Of a stretch of DNA of 64,000 nt, positions 52,864 to 62,296 are shown piece after piece. The notes under the pieces are model-generated. The model was not told where the DNA came from. It was given only the letters and a program-made list of their open reading frames with translations, and did no database searches. Location: NCBI GenBank assembly GCA_964591275.1, contig CAZQAE010000023.1, positions 1 to 64,000 on the forward strand, in the 5' to 3' direction. How positions within the stretch are numbered: position 1 is the first letter of the stretch; every line of letters begins with the position of its first letter. The position numbers were made by a program, and so were the translations under genes. The stretch is from G963674685 sp964591275 (GTDB lineage Bacteria; Lernaellota; Lernaellaia; JACKCT01).

Positions 52864-53505
52864 ATGAATATCTGGAAAAGCGCCATTCTTATCGCCCTGG
52901 TTTTGAGCTTGGTCTTGGCCGTAGCTTGTGGCGACGACGACGATGATAACCAGGGTTCCCCTTACCTTGACGACGATGCGGATGATGACGCCGACGATGA
53001 TGATTTTTATGACCCCGCCTTTTCGTGTTCCGGCGAAGTCTGCACGGACCCGGCGGTGGGGTTGATGTGGCAAAATGAAGACACGGACAGGAAAACAGGT
53101 TGGAATGAATCCATTGATTATTGCCACGATCTTGACATGGGTGATGGCTTCGGCGGGTTTCACGGCTGGCGGCTGCCGACGATATCGGAGCTTCGCAGCT
53201 TGATCCGGGGATGCCCCGAAACGGTAACGGGCGGCGAATGCGCCGTTGCGGACGATTGCCTTTCATGGGGCGAATGCTGGGATGATTCGTGCCGTAGTTG
53301 TGAAGTGTTTGGCGGGCCTGGTTTGGAGGGGCGATACTGGCCCGAAGGCATGGAGGGCACGACAACCTTCCATTGGTCCGCGTCGGAAACCGATTATCCA
53401 GAAGATGAAAATGCGTGGCATGTTGTATTTGCCAATGGGTCAATAAGTAGGTCTGGAAAATCAGGTGCTATTGATTGCGGCACCCGCTGCGTTCGTGACC
53501 TCTAA
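52864..53505 (+). CDS. DUF1566 lipoprotein, tandem copy 1
   Basis: 213 residues. Lipobox AVACGDDDD (Cys22), a short Asp-rich spacer, then one DUF1566 (Lcl C-terminal) domain: DPAVGLMWQNED, WRLPTISELRSLIRGC, FHWSASE, GTRCVRDL. DUF1566 domains are C-type-lectin-like surface modules related to FGE domains. It has ten or so cysteines, probably disulfides. The first of three adjacent paralogues; the next starts 29 bp later. Confidence 0.8.
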   Translation: MNIWKSAILIALVLSLVLAVACGDDDDDNQGSPYLDDDADDDADDDDFYDPAFSCSGEVCTDPAVGLMWQNEDTDRKTGWNESIDYCHDLDMGDGFGGFHGWRLPTISELRSLIRGCPETVTGGECAVADDCLSWGECWDDSCRSCEVFGGPGLEGRYWPEGMEGTTTFHWSASETDYPEDENAWHVVFANGSISRSGKSGAIDCGTRCVRDL

Positions 53506-53534
53506 ATGACCGGCGTGGACAACGAAGGGGGAAA

Positions 53535-54173
53535 ATGAAGACTTGGAAAAGCGCCTTTCTTATCGCCCTGGTTTTGAGCTTGGTCTTGGCCGTAGCCTGC
53601 GGCGATGATGACGATGACCGTGGCTCACCCTACCTTGACGACGACGCGGATGATGACGCCGACGATGACGATTTCTACCACCCCGCCTTTTCATGTTCCG
53701 GCGAAGTCTGCACGGACCCGGCGGTGGGGTTGATGTGGCAAAATGAAGACACAACTTCATACACTAGGTGGGAAAGCTCCATTGATTATTGCGAAAGCCT
53801 TGACGCCGGGGATGGCTTCGGCGGGTTTCACGGGTGGCGACTGCCGACGATATCGGAACTTCGCAGCTTGATCCGAGGTTGCCCCGAAACGGTAACGGGC
53901 GGGAAATGCAACGTGACGGATGATTGCCTTTCGTGCGGCGAATGTTGGGGTGATTTGTGTTGGAATTGCGAACAGTTTGGCGGACCCGGCCCCGAAGGGC
54001 GCTACTGGCCGGAAGGTATGGAGGGCACGACCTATTGTTATTGGTCATCGTCGGAGCGTACGGATTCGGAATCAGCGAGTGCGTGGTATGCCAATTTTGC
54101 TATTGGATCAATAGACAGGATGGACACTTCCGGCTCTCAAGGCTTCGGCACGCGCTGCGTTCGTGGCCTCTAG
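53535..54173 (+). CDS. DUF1566 lipoprotein, tandem copy 2
   Basis: 212 residues, highly similar to copy 1 from the signal peptide through the FHGWRLPTISELRSLIRG region, diverging mainly at the segment after DDCLS and at the C-terminal third. The spacer before it (GGCGTGGACAACGAAGGGG) is repeated before copy 3, so each duplication unit included the ribosome site. Lipidated Cys22. Confidence 0.8.
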   Translation: MKTWKSAFLIALVLSLVLAVACGDDDDDRGSPYLDDDADDDADDDDFYHPAFSCSGEVCTDPAVGLMWQNEDTTSYTRWESSIDYCESLDAGDGFGGFHGWRLPTISELRSLIRGCPETVTGGKCNVTDDCLSCGECWGDLCWNCEQFGGPGPEGRYWPEGMEGTTYCYWSSSERTDSESASAWYANFAIGSIDRMDTSGSQGFGTRCVRGL

Positions 54174-54202
54174 GCAACCGGCGTGGACAACGAAGGGGAA
54201 AA

Positions 54203-55381
54203 ATGAAGACTTGGAAAAACGCCTTTCTTATTGCTCTGATTTTGAGCTTGGTCTTGGCCGTAGCCTGCGGCGACGATGATGATGATGATGACAGAGGCGG
54301 CGATGCTTATGTGCCGTCGGACGATGATGACGGTGGAAATGACGATCTCAATGATAACCAGGATGATGATGCAGACGATGACACAGACGATGATGACGAG
54401 CCAACGTGGACTGATCCAGATACCGGCCTTATGTGGCTAAATCCGGGCCTCGCAGGCGTAGGGAGACTTTGGAATCAAACTTGGGAAGGGGCAAAACAAG
54501 CTTGTAATAATCTTACTTATGCCGGTTACAACGATTGGTGGTTACCAACAATATCTGAATTGAGAACACTGGTACGTGGATGCCCGGATACAGAGACGGG
54601 CGGCAACTGCGAAATCACCGATGAATGTGGAAACGATTGTGGCTCCCTTTGGTGTCGTACTTGTGACGAAAGTGACGCTCCTTTTGTAGGTTGTTTTTGG
54701 CCACATGGAATTGCAAACCTTGATATTGAGTTGAGCCTCTCTACTTGCGATGCTCATTGGTCTTCTACGCCAGTGTATGGTGATTACAGTTTAGCATATT
54801 ATCTAAATTTCAGAGATGCATCTGTGGATTATATTTCAAAAACAAGGGAATATGCCACTCGTTGCGTTCGTAATGCCGACTCGGATGACGATTTGGATGA
54901 TGACTCGGATGATGACTCGGATGACGATGGCCCCTGGACGGACCCTTCTTCAGGCTTGACTTGGCAAAACCCACATGATGAGCTTCTGCTTCCTCAAAAT
55001 GGAGCGCATGATTACTGTTGGAGCTTGAGTCTTTTAGGCCAGGACGACTGGCGTCTACCTACGATCAGCGAACTGCGGTCACTAATCCGCGGCTGCGACC
55101 AAACCGAACTGGACGGCTCCTGCGGTGTAACGGATGCATGCTTGAGTCTGAGTGATTGTTGGAGCTATTCGTGCGATGGCTGTTACTATCTGAGCGGTCC
55201 TGGATCAGGTGGAGCTTATTGGCCTGATAGCATATCAGGTAATATCGATTGGCATTGGTCAATTTCGCCGAATCCAGATGGCATTTTTGTTGGCCTTGGT
55301 TGGATCATCAATTTCACTGACGGTTCCGTTCACAGTAATCGTGACGACAACGGCAGCTATGTTCGCTGCGTCCGTCCTTAG
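54203..55381 (+). CDS. DUF1566 lipoprotein, tandem copy 3 with two domains
   Basis: 392 residues. Signal peptide and lipobox as in copies 1 and 2, an Asp-rich spacer, DUF1566 domain A (WTDPDTGLMWLNPG, WWLPTISELRTLVRGC, YATRCVRN), a second Asp-rich spacer (SDDDLDDDSDDDSDDD), and domain B (WTDPSSGLTWQNP, WRLPTISELRSLIRGC, YVRCVRP). Each domain is preceded by its own acidic linker, showing that linker and domain move as a unit. The start at 54203 is set by GAAGGGG and homology; the upstream open frame is a shadow of copy 2. Confidence 0.8.
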   Translation: MKTWKNAFLIALILSLVLAVACGDDDDDDDRGGDAYVPSDDDDGGNDDLNDNQDDDADDDTDDDDEPTWTDPDTGLMWLNPGLAGVGRLWNQTWEGAKQACNNLTYAGYNDWWLPTISELRTLVRGCPDTETGGNCEITDECGNDCGSLWCRTCDESDAPFVGCFWPHGIANLDIELSLSTCDAHWSSTPVYGDYSLAYYLNFRDASVDYISKTREYATRCVRNADSDDDLDDDSDDDSDDDGPWTDPSSGLTWQNPHDELLLPQNGAHDYCWSLSLLGQDDWRLPTISELRSLIRGCDQTELDGSCGVTDACLSLSDCWSYSCDGCYYLSGPGSGGAYWPDSISGNIDWHWSISPNPDGIFVGLGWIINFTDGSVHSNRDDNGSYVRCVRP

Positions 55382-55491
55382 ACCGTGATTTTTGGTGATT
55401 TGGTCCGGTGCGGTGATTTTCCTGACTGACATTTTGACAGCAAATTTGACAGCAACCCAGGCGAACGTGCGTGAATGACAATTACTTTGCT

Positions 55492-55990
55492 TTAGTTTTT
55501 CCTCTTGCCCTTCATCTTCACAACCTCTCCGGTTGCCTCATGCTTTCCGAACATCCCGTGAAGATCGCTAAAGGCTTCCGGCGCAAGGTGCGCGTATCTT
55601 TGAGTCATCTTTTGATCGGCATGGCCCAGAATTTTTTGCAGTTTGAAAAGATCGCCGTTGCAAAGAAAGCATGGACATCTTGACCCTTTCCCTGCGTGGC
55701 ATTAAGTAAGCCTCTTATATCGGATTCTGAGCGCAAATAGGCATAGTCCTGGACGTGTAGGCGGGGCTTTTTGATTTTTGGCGAATGAAAGATAATATCC
55801 AATTCTTGCGCGTAATGCTAAAATCCCTGAAAGGCAAGCGAGAATGTTGCGAATTGTATTTACAGCAAAACCCTTTGCAAAAAGCTCAACCTTTAACTTC
55901 TCGATTTTTTCCGTCGAAATGTGATTTAACTGCACATTTTCGAATGCGGGATAAAGATGATTTCTCCATATGGATTTGTTATCTTGCTAA
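55492..55990 (-). pseudogene. Degenerate tyrosine recombinase next to tRNA-Lys
   Basis: Three pieces in different frames: core-binding domain (YPAFENVQLNHISTEKIEKL then FAKGFAVNTIRN), the start of the catalytic domain (IKKPRLHVQDYAYLRSESDI, FFATAI), and the end (LFKLQKILGHADQKMTQRYAHL then APEAF). The TGxRxGE region between FFATAI and NGDLF is deleted, so the catalytic Arg is lost. Its position beside the 3' end of tRNA-Lys marks a former integration event. Confidence 0.75.
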
Positions 55991-56146
55991 GAGCGGAGTG
56001 GCGCGTTGATCTTTTTTGGCCGTTCTTTTTTCTTGCCATGATAACCCCCTTTTTTATGCGAAATCGGGCGCCAGTAGCCGAAAAAAGCCGAAATCCGTGG
56101 AGCACCTAAAATAAAAAAGCGCTCCAGGTCATTGAAATCATTTAAA

Positions 56147-56219
<73 letters not shown>

Positions 56220-56330
56220 GCGCAGCGGATTGGATTCGTAACCGAGTTTCAGGTACCTTGTCAAGCTCTATGGTCTTCCCATGTCGTTTTGCGTAGTATG
56301 GGTCATAGTGGAAAATGGAGGGGGCAGGCT

Positions 56331-58226
56331 ATGCAACACATTGATCCAGACTGGAAAAGCAAGGCGATTTCGCCCGAAGAGGCGCTGTCGCGAATCGAGC
56401 CGGGCATGCGCGTGTTCATTGGTACGGGCCTGTCCGAGCCGCGCACGCTCGTGCATACGCTGATGAACTCGCAGCAGGTGAACCTGCAGGACCTGGAACT
56501 GATCCAACTCGTATCATTGGGCGACGCCATTTCGCTCAAGCAATTGCATTTTCAAAAATTCCGTCTAAGAACATTTTTCTCCGGCTGGATCGCCTCCGAC
56601 GCCATCGCAGATGGGCGCGTCGATCTGACGCCATGCCGATTTTCCCGTGTGCCTGCACTTTTCAAATCCGGCGCCGTGCCTCTCGACGCCGCCATTGTGC
56701 AAATCACGCCGCCCGACGAGGCGGGGTATTCGAGCCTCGGCGTTTCCCTGGACGTGGCGCAGCAGGCCATTGACCGGGCCACCCTGGTTATCGGCGAGGT
56801 CAATGAGGAAGTTCCCCGCACGCAGGGCGACACCTTCGTCCACGTCTCAAAATTTGACTGCCTCGTTGAGGCAACCGAGAAGCCGATTTACTTCCAGCGG
56901 TGGAAATCCGACGATGCATTCGATCGCGTAGCCGCCAACGTAGCGTCGCTCATTGAAGATCGCAGCTGCCTAACCTATTCCCTCGGCCCGCTCTTCGAAG
57001 CCCTGACGCCGCACCTTTCACGCAAGCGCGGCTTGGGCATTCATTCACCCCTTTTCACCGATGCTCTAATGGATCTCGTGAAATCCGGTGCCGTAACAAA
57101 CCGCCACAAAGACAGCTTCCTGGGCAAATGCGTGACCTGCTACGCCATGGGCACAAAAGATTTGATGAACTGGTTGCACCGCAATCCATTGATCGAGTTC
57201 CAGGCTCTTGACGTTGTGGCGAATCCACTGAACGTTGCACGCAACGACCGTTTCATGGCCATCGTCCAAGTGCGCAAAGTGGACCTGTCGGGGGGCTTCG
57301 CTTTTCACTTCGGCAAAAGCAGTCTGCTGACGGGACTCGGCCTGGGCGAAACGCATGACATGTTCACTTCCGCCGCCCTGTCCAAAGGCGGTCGAACGAT
57401 CCTGGCCCTGCCCAGCCGCAATCTGGAAGGCCAGCCGAATATTCTCCCTTCCGTGGAACATATGCCCAATCTTTTCCTCAACTCGGAAGTGGTGGATATG
57501 GTCGTCACCGAATACGGCGTCGCCTATCTTTCGGAGCGCACCTATCGGGAGCGTGCGCAGGCGCTCATCGACATTGCCCATCCGGATGATCGGAAGAACC
57601 TCGTCGAAAAAGCCAAAGAGATGAAGGTCCTGTACCCGGACCAAATATACCTGCAGAGCAGCGGCAAGACCTATCCTCACGATATAAACGTCCGCCGCAC
57701 ATTCAAAGGCGGGCTGGATGTACATTTCCGCCCCCTGAAGCCCAGCGACGAAGAGTCCATGCGGCGGTTGTTTTATCAATTCTCCGACCAGTCCGTGTAT
57801 TACCGCTACTTCAGCCCGATCAAGACAATGCCGCACCGGAAGATGCAGGAGTACACGAACGTGGATTATACGAGCATCATGCCCATCGTCGGGCTTATCG
57901 GCGAACTGGGCAAGGAGAGAATCATCGCCGAAGGCCGCTACGCACGCAAAAAAGACGACCCCTTTGCGGCGGACATTGCTTTCATCGTGGATGAAGGACA
58001 CCAGGGCCTTGGCATTGCGACCTTCCTTTTGAAAATGTTGACACGGCTGGCCAAGGAGCGCGGCGTGAAGATGATCACCGCCGATGTCCTGACCTCCAAC
58101 AAGGCCATGATGAAGGTATTCGAGCGTAGCTGCGAGGATATGAAGCTAAAGGTCAGCAGCGGTGTTTATGAGTTATGCATACCCATCGTCAATACCGACA
58201 AAAAGGTTAAGTTTAAGGGATGCTGA
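56331..58226 (+). CDS. Acetyl-CoA hydrolase/transferase fused to a GNAT acetyltransferase
   Basis: 631 residues. Residues about 1-440 are the acetyl-CoA hydrolase/CoA-transferase fold (RIEPGMRVFIGTGLSEPRTL, TPPDEAGYSSLGVSLD, GGRTILALPSRN, VVTEYGVAYLSERTYRERAQ); residues about 470-600 are a GNAT domain (FRPLKPSDEESMRRLFYQFS, VDEGHQGLGIATFLL as the acetyl-CoA loop). In the segment where CoA-transferases carry the catalytic Glu, this protein reads SGGFAFHFGKS, without Glu, so classical transfer chemistry is doubtful. This fused family is common in deltaproteobacteria-like genomes. It probably links acyl-CoA metabolism to protein or small-molecule acylation. Confidence 0.82.
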   Translation: MQHIDPDWKSKAISPEEALSRIEPGMRVFIGTGLSEPRTLVHTLMNSQQVNLQDLELIQLVSLGDAISLKQLHFQKFRLRTFFSGWIASDAIADGRVDLTPCRFSRVPALFKSGAVPLDAAIVQITPPDEAGYSSLGVSLDVAQQAIDRATLVIGEVNEEVPRTQGDTFVHVSKFDCLVEATEKPIYFQRWKSDDAFDRVAANVASLIEDRSCLTYSLGPLFEALTPHLSRKRGLGIHSPLFTDALMDLVKSGAVTNRHKDSFLGKCVTCYAMGTKDLMNWLHRNPLIEFQALDVVANPLNVARNDRFMAIVQVRKVDLSGGFAFHFGKSSLLTGLGLGETHDMFTSAALSKGGRTILALPSRNLEGQPNILPSVEHMPNLFLNSEVVDMVVTEYGVAYLSERTYRERAQALIDIAHPDDRKNLVEKAKEMKVLYPDQIYLQSSGKTYPHDINVRRTFKGGLDVHFRPLKPSDEESMRRLFYQFSDQSVYYRYFSPIKTMPHRKMQEYTNVDYTSIMPIVGLIGELGKERIIAEGRYARKKDDPFAADIAFIVDEGHQGLGIATFLLKMLTRLAKERGVKMITADVLTSNKAMMKVFERSCEDMKLKVSSGVYELCIPIVNTDKKVKFKGC

Positions 58227-58344
58227 TTTTTTAAGGAAGTGGCGAAATCGATTTCTAAAAATTGACAAGCCGGTCGATTGTCGTGGAGGGATTGTCTATT
58301 TCGCCTTCGGCTTTATCGTTCTTACACTCGGCAAGGCTTTGCCC

Positions 58345-59109
58345 TCAGCCGGCGTCGGGAATTTCCACATCCATATTTTTTAAAACACGTTGAATGACGT
58401 ATGAGGCGACCCGCTCCGCATAGGCGCCCGGTCCGAAACCGGCGTCAAATCCCAATTCCAGAGCCAGCATGTGGTCGATGCGCGGTCCGCCGCAGATGAA
58501 AAAAAAGCGCTCGCGCAGCCTGGAGGCCTCGGCCAGTTCAATCAATTTCGTCAGGTTCAGCCGATGGAGGTCATTACCCGTAACGATCTGGCTAGCCAAA
58601 ACAGCGTCGGCATTATATTCCCGCGCTTTTTCGAGGAGCATTTCCGGCGGAGTTTGCGCTCCCAGATTATAGGCTTCCACCATCTGATAGCGCTCAAGGC
58701 CGTAGTGCCCGTTGAAGCCTTTCATGTTCATGATGGCGTCTATGCCCACGGTGTGCGCGTCGGTTCCAATGCAGGCACCGACCATGACCAACTTCCGACC
58801 GATTTTCTCTTTGATGATCCGATCGCAAGTCTCCCGATCCCAGACATGGACATCAACGCGGGGAATATTCAGCGCGGCCACATCAACATAAGTTTCGCTT
58901 TTCCCATAAACAATGAAGAAGCTAAATCCTCCCAGGTCAGCCTGATGAACAACACTGACATCTTTTAGCCCAAGCTTCTTTGCCCAGGCTTTGGCGGCGT
59001 GCGAAGCCTTTTCATCGCACGGAATCGGCAGCGTGAATGATAGCTGCACCGCACCGTCATTGAGTTTATCCCCGTAGGGTCTTATTTTTTTCATATCGAT
59101 TTCAGTCAT
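58345..59109 (-). CDS. kamE: Lysine 5,6-aminomutase beta subunit (B12- and PLP-dependent)
   Basis: 254 residues. IRPYGDKLNDGAVQLSFTLP, RKLVMVGACIGTDAHTVGID, then MNMKGFNGHYGLERY, ASQIVTG and ICGGPRI match KamE closely. D117-A-H119-T-V-G is the base-off cobalamin motif; Lys130, eleven residues after the His, is at the spacing of the PLP Lys in the known enzyme. With KamD it moves the terminal amino group of beta-lysine or D-lysine in lysine fermentation. The alpha subunit gene is not adjacent, which is unusual. Confidence 0.85.
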   Translation of the reverse strand: MTEIDMKKIRPYGDKLNDGAVQLSFTLPIPCDEKASHAAKAWAKKLGLKDVSVVHQADLGGFSFFIVYGKSETYVDVAALNIPRVDVHVWDRETCDRIIKEKIGRKLVMVGACIGTDAHTVGIDAIMNMKGFNGHYGLERYQMVEAYNLGAQTPPEMLLEKAREYNADAVLASQIVTGNDLHRLNLTKLIELAEASRLRERFFFICGGPRIDHMLALELGFDAGFGPGAYAERVASYVIQRVLKNMDVEIPDAG

Positions 59110-59352
59110 TTTTTCACCACGCTTGTTCCACCGTAATCTTACCTGAAAAGCCCTTCGGCGTTCAAGTCCCGTGGCCGCGAAGGATAAAAATCAGTATTGA
59201 AATTACAAAAGAAATTTTACCCCCGTGGCAAAGATGAATTCAGGACCCCCATTTACCCATCATCCTTTTCTATTTTCAAGTCGCTTGAACTAAAGCTGTG
59301 CGACTGCTAATAAGCAGCTAATAATTTCGGCATCAATCCGCAAGAGGACCTG

Positions 59353-61146
59353 ATGGAAGACAAAAATTTAGCCCATATGTTTTTGAATCGCAGTCGCTCT
59401 CATAAAAAGAACCCTTTTATTTTGAGCTATCGAAAAGATAACTGGAATGTCCTGTCCTGGCGCTATGCCAGGCGAACAGTTCGAAAACTCTGCCTTGGCT
59501 TCATTTCTCTGGGAGTTAAACCGGGCGATCGGGTAGCTTTGCTGTCGACAAACCGAGCCAAGTGGGTATTTTGCGATCTCGCAATTCTCTCTGCGGGCGG
59601 AGTTGTCGTCCCGATTCAACACAACAGCACCCCCGGCCAAATCCGCCACATTGTCCGGGATTCCAAGAGCCGATTTTTGATTATTGCGGATTATAAGCAG
59701 CTTCGAAAGTTCACCACCAACGGCGAAGAATATCCCGATGTTGAGAAAATCATCGTCATGGAAATGGTGTCGGGGATAAAAGAGGGCGACAAACTCATTA
59801 CCAGCTTTTCCGAAATCCAAATGCGGGGCAAGAGCCATCATCGATCCCATACTTTTGAGGAGCACATCGATCAAATTGACATGGATGATCCCGCCACAAT
59901 CAACTACACGACGGATGTTGAAGGCGAGGTCAAAGGGATCATTCTAACCCATGGCAATATATACTCGAATTTGAAAGCGATAGGAGATATTCTCAGTGGG
60001 TCCGAGGAAGATATCACCTTGCATTCCCTACCCTTGACATATGGTCCCTGCCGTTTATTTGGATATTTTTCTCCCATATATTCCGGCGGCACCATGGTGA
60101 TTGCCGACAAAGCCGACATGGAAGAAAAGCTTTTTCAGAGCACGAAACCGACTATCGCCCTGGTTGTGCCGCGAAACCTGGAAAGTATCCGTAGAAAAAT
60201 CATCGTGAAGGTGGAAAGCGGCGGCGCGCTCAGAAGAAAATTGTATCCCTGGGCTTTGGAAGTTGGCAAACGGGTCCTGGAAAACAAGACTGCGGGGAAA
60301 GATCTTTCCTTTTCAGAATCGATAAGACATTTCATTGCGAACCTTTTTGTGTTTAAAAAAATCAGATCTGATTTCGGCGGTAGGATGAAATTCTGCATTT
60401 GTTCGGGCGCTCCGCTCGTGTACAAGCTGGCGGAGTTTTTCCATATCATTGGCATGCCCGTTTTCGACGCATACGGCATGACCGAATCAAGCTACCTGAT
60501 TGCCATGAACCGTCCGGATGATTTCAAGTTGGGAACCGTGGGCAAGGCGATCCCAGGCGTTAAGATTCGTTTATCGAAAAATGGCGAAATTCAGTGCCAT
60601 GGCGCAAACATCATGAAAGAATTTCTCGACGATGAACAAAAGACGATTCAAGCAGTGCCGGGACACTGGCTCAGCAGCGGCGACCTGGGCGAGATCGACG
60701 AAGACGGTTTTTTAAAAATCACCGGGCGCGAAAAAGATGTCATCATCACCAGCGGAGGCGAAACCATCGCGCCCAAGGTTATTGAACACGCGCTGACAAT
60801 CAACAGGCACATCAAACAAGTCAGCATTATAGGCAACGATAGAAAGTATATTACGGCGATTATCGTCCCCGATTTGGAGGAATTGCGCGCTTACGCAAAA
60901 GCCAATGGTTTTCATTTCACGGACATGACCGACCTGTTGTATTCCGATGAAGTCAGAACGCTTCTTGAGCAGGCTGTCTCCGAAGTCAACAAGGACCTCA
61001 TTAAACATGAAGCTCTAGTGGATTTCATTATTGCTGAAAGTGACTTTACAACGGCCAATAACATGTTGACGGCGGCGCAGCGAAACAATCGGAGCGTTAT
61101 CGAAAAATATTACGCGACGCAGATCGAAAGAATGTATGAATCTTAG
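59353..61146 (+). CDS. AMP-forming acyl-CoA synthetase-like protein with degenerate core motifs
   Basis: 597 residues, the length of long-chain acyl-CoA synthetases. The fold is clear: GVKPGDRVALLSTNRAKWV, LPLTYGPCRLFGYFSPIYSG, CSGAPL, FDAYGMTESS, LSSGDLGEIDEDGFLKITGR, KDVIITSGGETIAPKVIE. However, the ATP-phosphate loop, normally YTSGTTGxPKG, reads YTTDVEGEVKG (about 186-196). The C-terminal LTPTLKxxR with the catalytic Lys reads LTAAQRNNR (about 573-581). Both adenylation determinants are therefore lost, and the protein is probably a pseudoenzyme or binds acyl chains without activating them. Single gene. Confidence 0.85.
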   Translation: MEDKNLAHMFLNRSRSHKKNPFILSYRKDNWNVLSWRYARRTVRKLCLGFISLGVKPGDRVALLSTNRAKWVFCDLAILSAGGVVVPIQHNSTPGQIRHIVRDSKSRFLIIADYKQLRKFTTNGEEYPDVEKIIVMEMVSGIKEGDKLITSFSEIQMRGKSHHRSHTFEEHIDQIDMDDPATINYTTDVEGEVKGIILTHGNIYSNLKAIGDILSGSEEDITLHSLPLTYGPCRLFGYFSPIYSGGTMVIADKADMEEKLFQSTKPTIALVVPRNLESIRRKIIVKVESGGALRRKLYPWALEVGKRVLENKTAGKDLSFSESIRHFIANLFVFKKIRSDFGGRMKFCICSGAPLVYKLAEFFHIIGMPVFDAYGMTESSYLIAMNRPDDFKLGTVGKAIPGVKIRLSKNGEIQCHGANIMKEFLDDEQKTIQAVPGHWLSSGDLGEIDEDGFLKITGREKDVIITSGGETIAPKVIEHALTINRHIKQVSIIGNDRKYITAIIVPDLEELRAYAKANGFHFTDMTDLLYSDEVRTLLEQAVSEVNKDLIKHEALVDFIIAESDFTTANNMLTAAQRNNRSVIEKYYATQIERMYES

Positions 61147-61162
61147 CTTCACTTCGCCGTAG

Positions 61163-62296
61163 TTATTTTGAATCTTCAACAGCGACCAAAGCCGTTCGAA
61201 GCCGCAATATCACGCCGATAACATCTTCTTTGGATATTTCGGGATAGATGGGAAGAGATATCAATTCCCGAGCCGCTTTTTCCGTGACCGGCAGCGCGCT
61301 ATGAACCGAGCCTAAGGCCAGGAAAGCTTCCTGGCGATGTACAGGAACAGGATAGTGGATTGAGGCGGCCACGCCCGACTCACGCAGTTTTTTCAAAACG
61401 ACGTCTCTGTGCGCTATTCTGACGGCGTAAATATGATAAACAGGCGTGCAGCTTTCACCAATGGCGGTCAGTTTCAAACCCCGAATATCGCGCAATCCCT
61501 CTTCGTATATTGCGGCTTTGGCGCGCCGACCTTCGTTCCATGAATCCAGGTATGGCAGTTTAACGCGTAATACGGCGGCCTGGAGATCGTCAAAGCGACT
61601 GTTTTGCGATGCAAATTCGTGCTTGTGCTTTTGGCTTCTCCCGTGGTTTCGGGCTTTTTGGAGCCAGGAGGCCAGCTCCTTGTCATGGGTTGTAACAGCG
61701 CCGGCGTCGCCATAAGCGCCCAAGTTCTTGCTGGGATAAAAACTAAATGCTGCCGCGTCTGCGAAACTTCCGGCGCGGCGGCCTTTGTATTTCGCACCAT
61801 GCGCCTGCGCGGCATCCTCTATCACACGCAAACTGCGTCGCCCGGCGATCTCCATCAAAGGGTCCATATCCACCGTCTGGCCGTAAAGATGCACGGGAAT
61901 GACGGCTTTTGTGCGCGGTGTAATTGCCGCTTCGACCTTTGAGACATCCATCAGGAGCGTGTCGTCGCGAACATCGACAAACACCGGCACAGCGCCGACA
62001 AGAAGTATTGCCTCCGCCGTGGCAATAAAAGTGTGCGCCACCGTAATGACTTCGTCGCCCGGACCGATACCGAAACCACGCAATGCCAGGGCGAGAGCAT
62101 CCGTACCGTTCGCGCATGCCACGCAGTGCTCGACGCCGCAATAACCAGCAAATTCCCGCTCGAAGGCCGATGTTTCGGGCCCAAGGATGAAAGCGCCGTT
62201 TTGAAGCACCCTTCGAATACCGTCATCGATCTCGTCTTTGATGGATTCGTATTGCGCCGCCAGGTCAACGAAAGGTATCGCCGAATTCTGCGTCAT
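61163..62296 (-). CDS. wbpE: DegT/DnrJ-family sugar aminotransferase (WbpE-type)
   Basis: 377 residues. IPFVDLAAQYESIKDEIDDG, FILGPETSAFEREFAGYCG, CVACANGTDALALALRG, DAAQAHGAKYKGRRAGSFAD, and the PLP Lys in FSFYPSKNLGAYGDAGAV define the DegT/WbpE family. It transfers an amino group from glutamate to the 3-keto group of a UDP-2-acetamido-hexuluronate. It overlaps the acetyltransferase gene by four bases; the gene order with the two upstream genes equals the WbpB-WbpD-WbpE pathway set. The symbol is assigned by pathway context. Confidence 0.88.
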   Translation of the reverse strand: MTQNSAIPFVDLAAQYESIKDEIDDGIRRVLQNGAFILGPETSAFEREFAGYCGVEHCVACANGTDALALALRGFGIGPGDEVITVAHTFIATAEAILLVGAVPVFVDVRDDTLLMDVSKVEAAITPRTKAVIPVHLYGQTVDMDPLMEIAGRRSLRVIEDAAQAHGAKYKGRRAGSFADAAAFSFYPSKNLGAYGDAGAVTTHDKELASWLQKARNHGRSQKHKHEFASQNSRFDDLQAAVLRVKLPYLDSWNEGRRAKAAIYEEGLRDIRGLKLTAIGESCTPVYHIYAVRIAHRDVVLKKLRESGVAASIHYPVPVHRQEAFLALGSVHSALPVTEKAARELISLPIYPEISKEDVIGVILRLRTALVAVEDSK

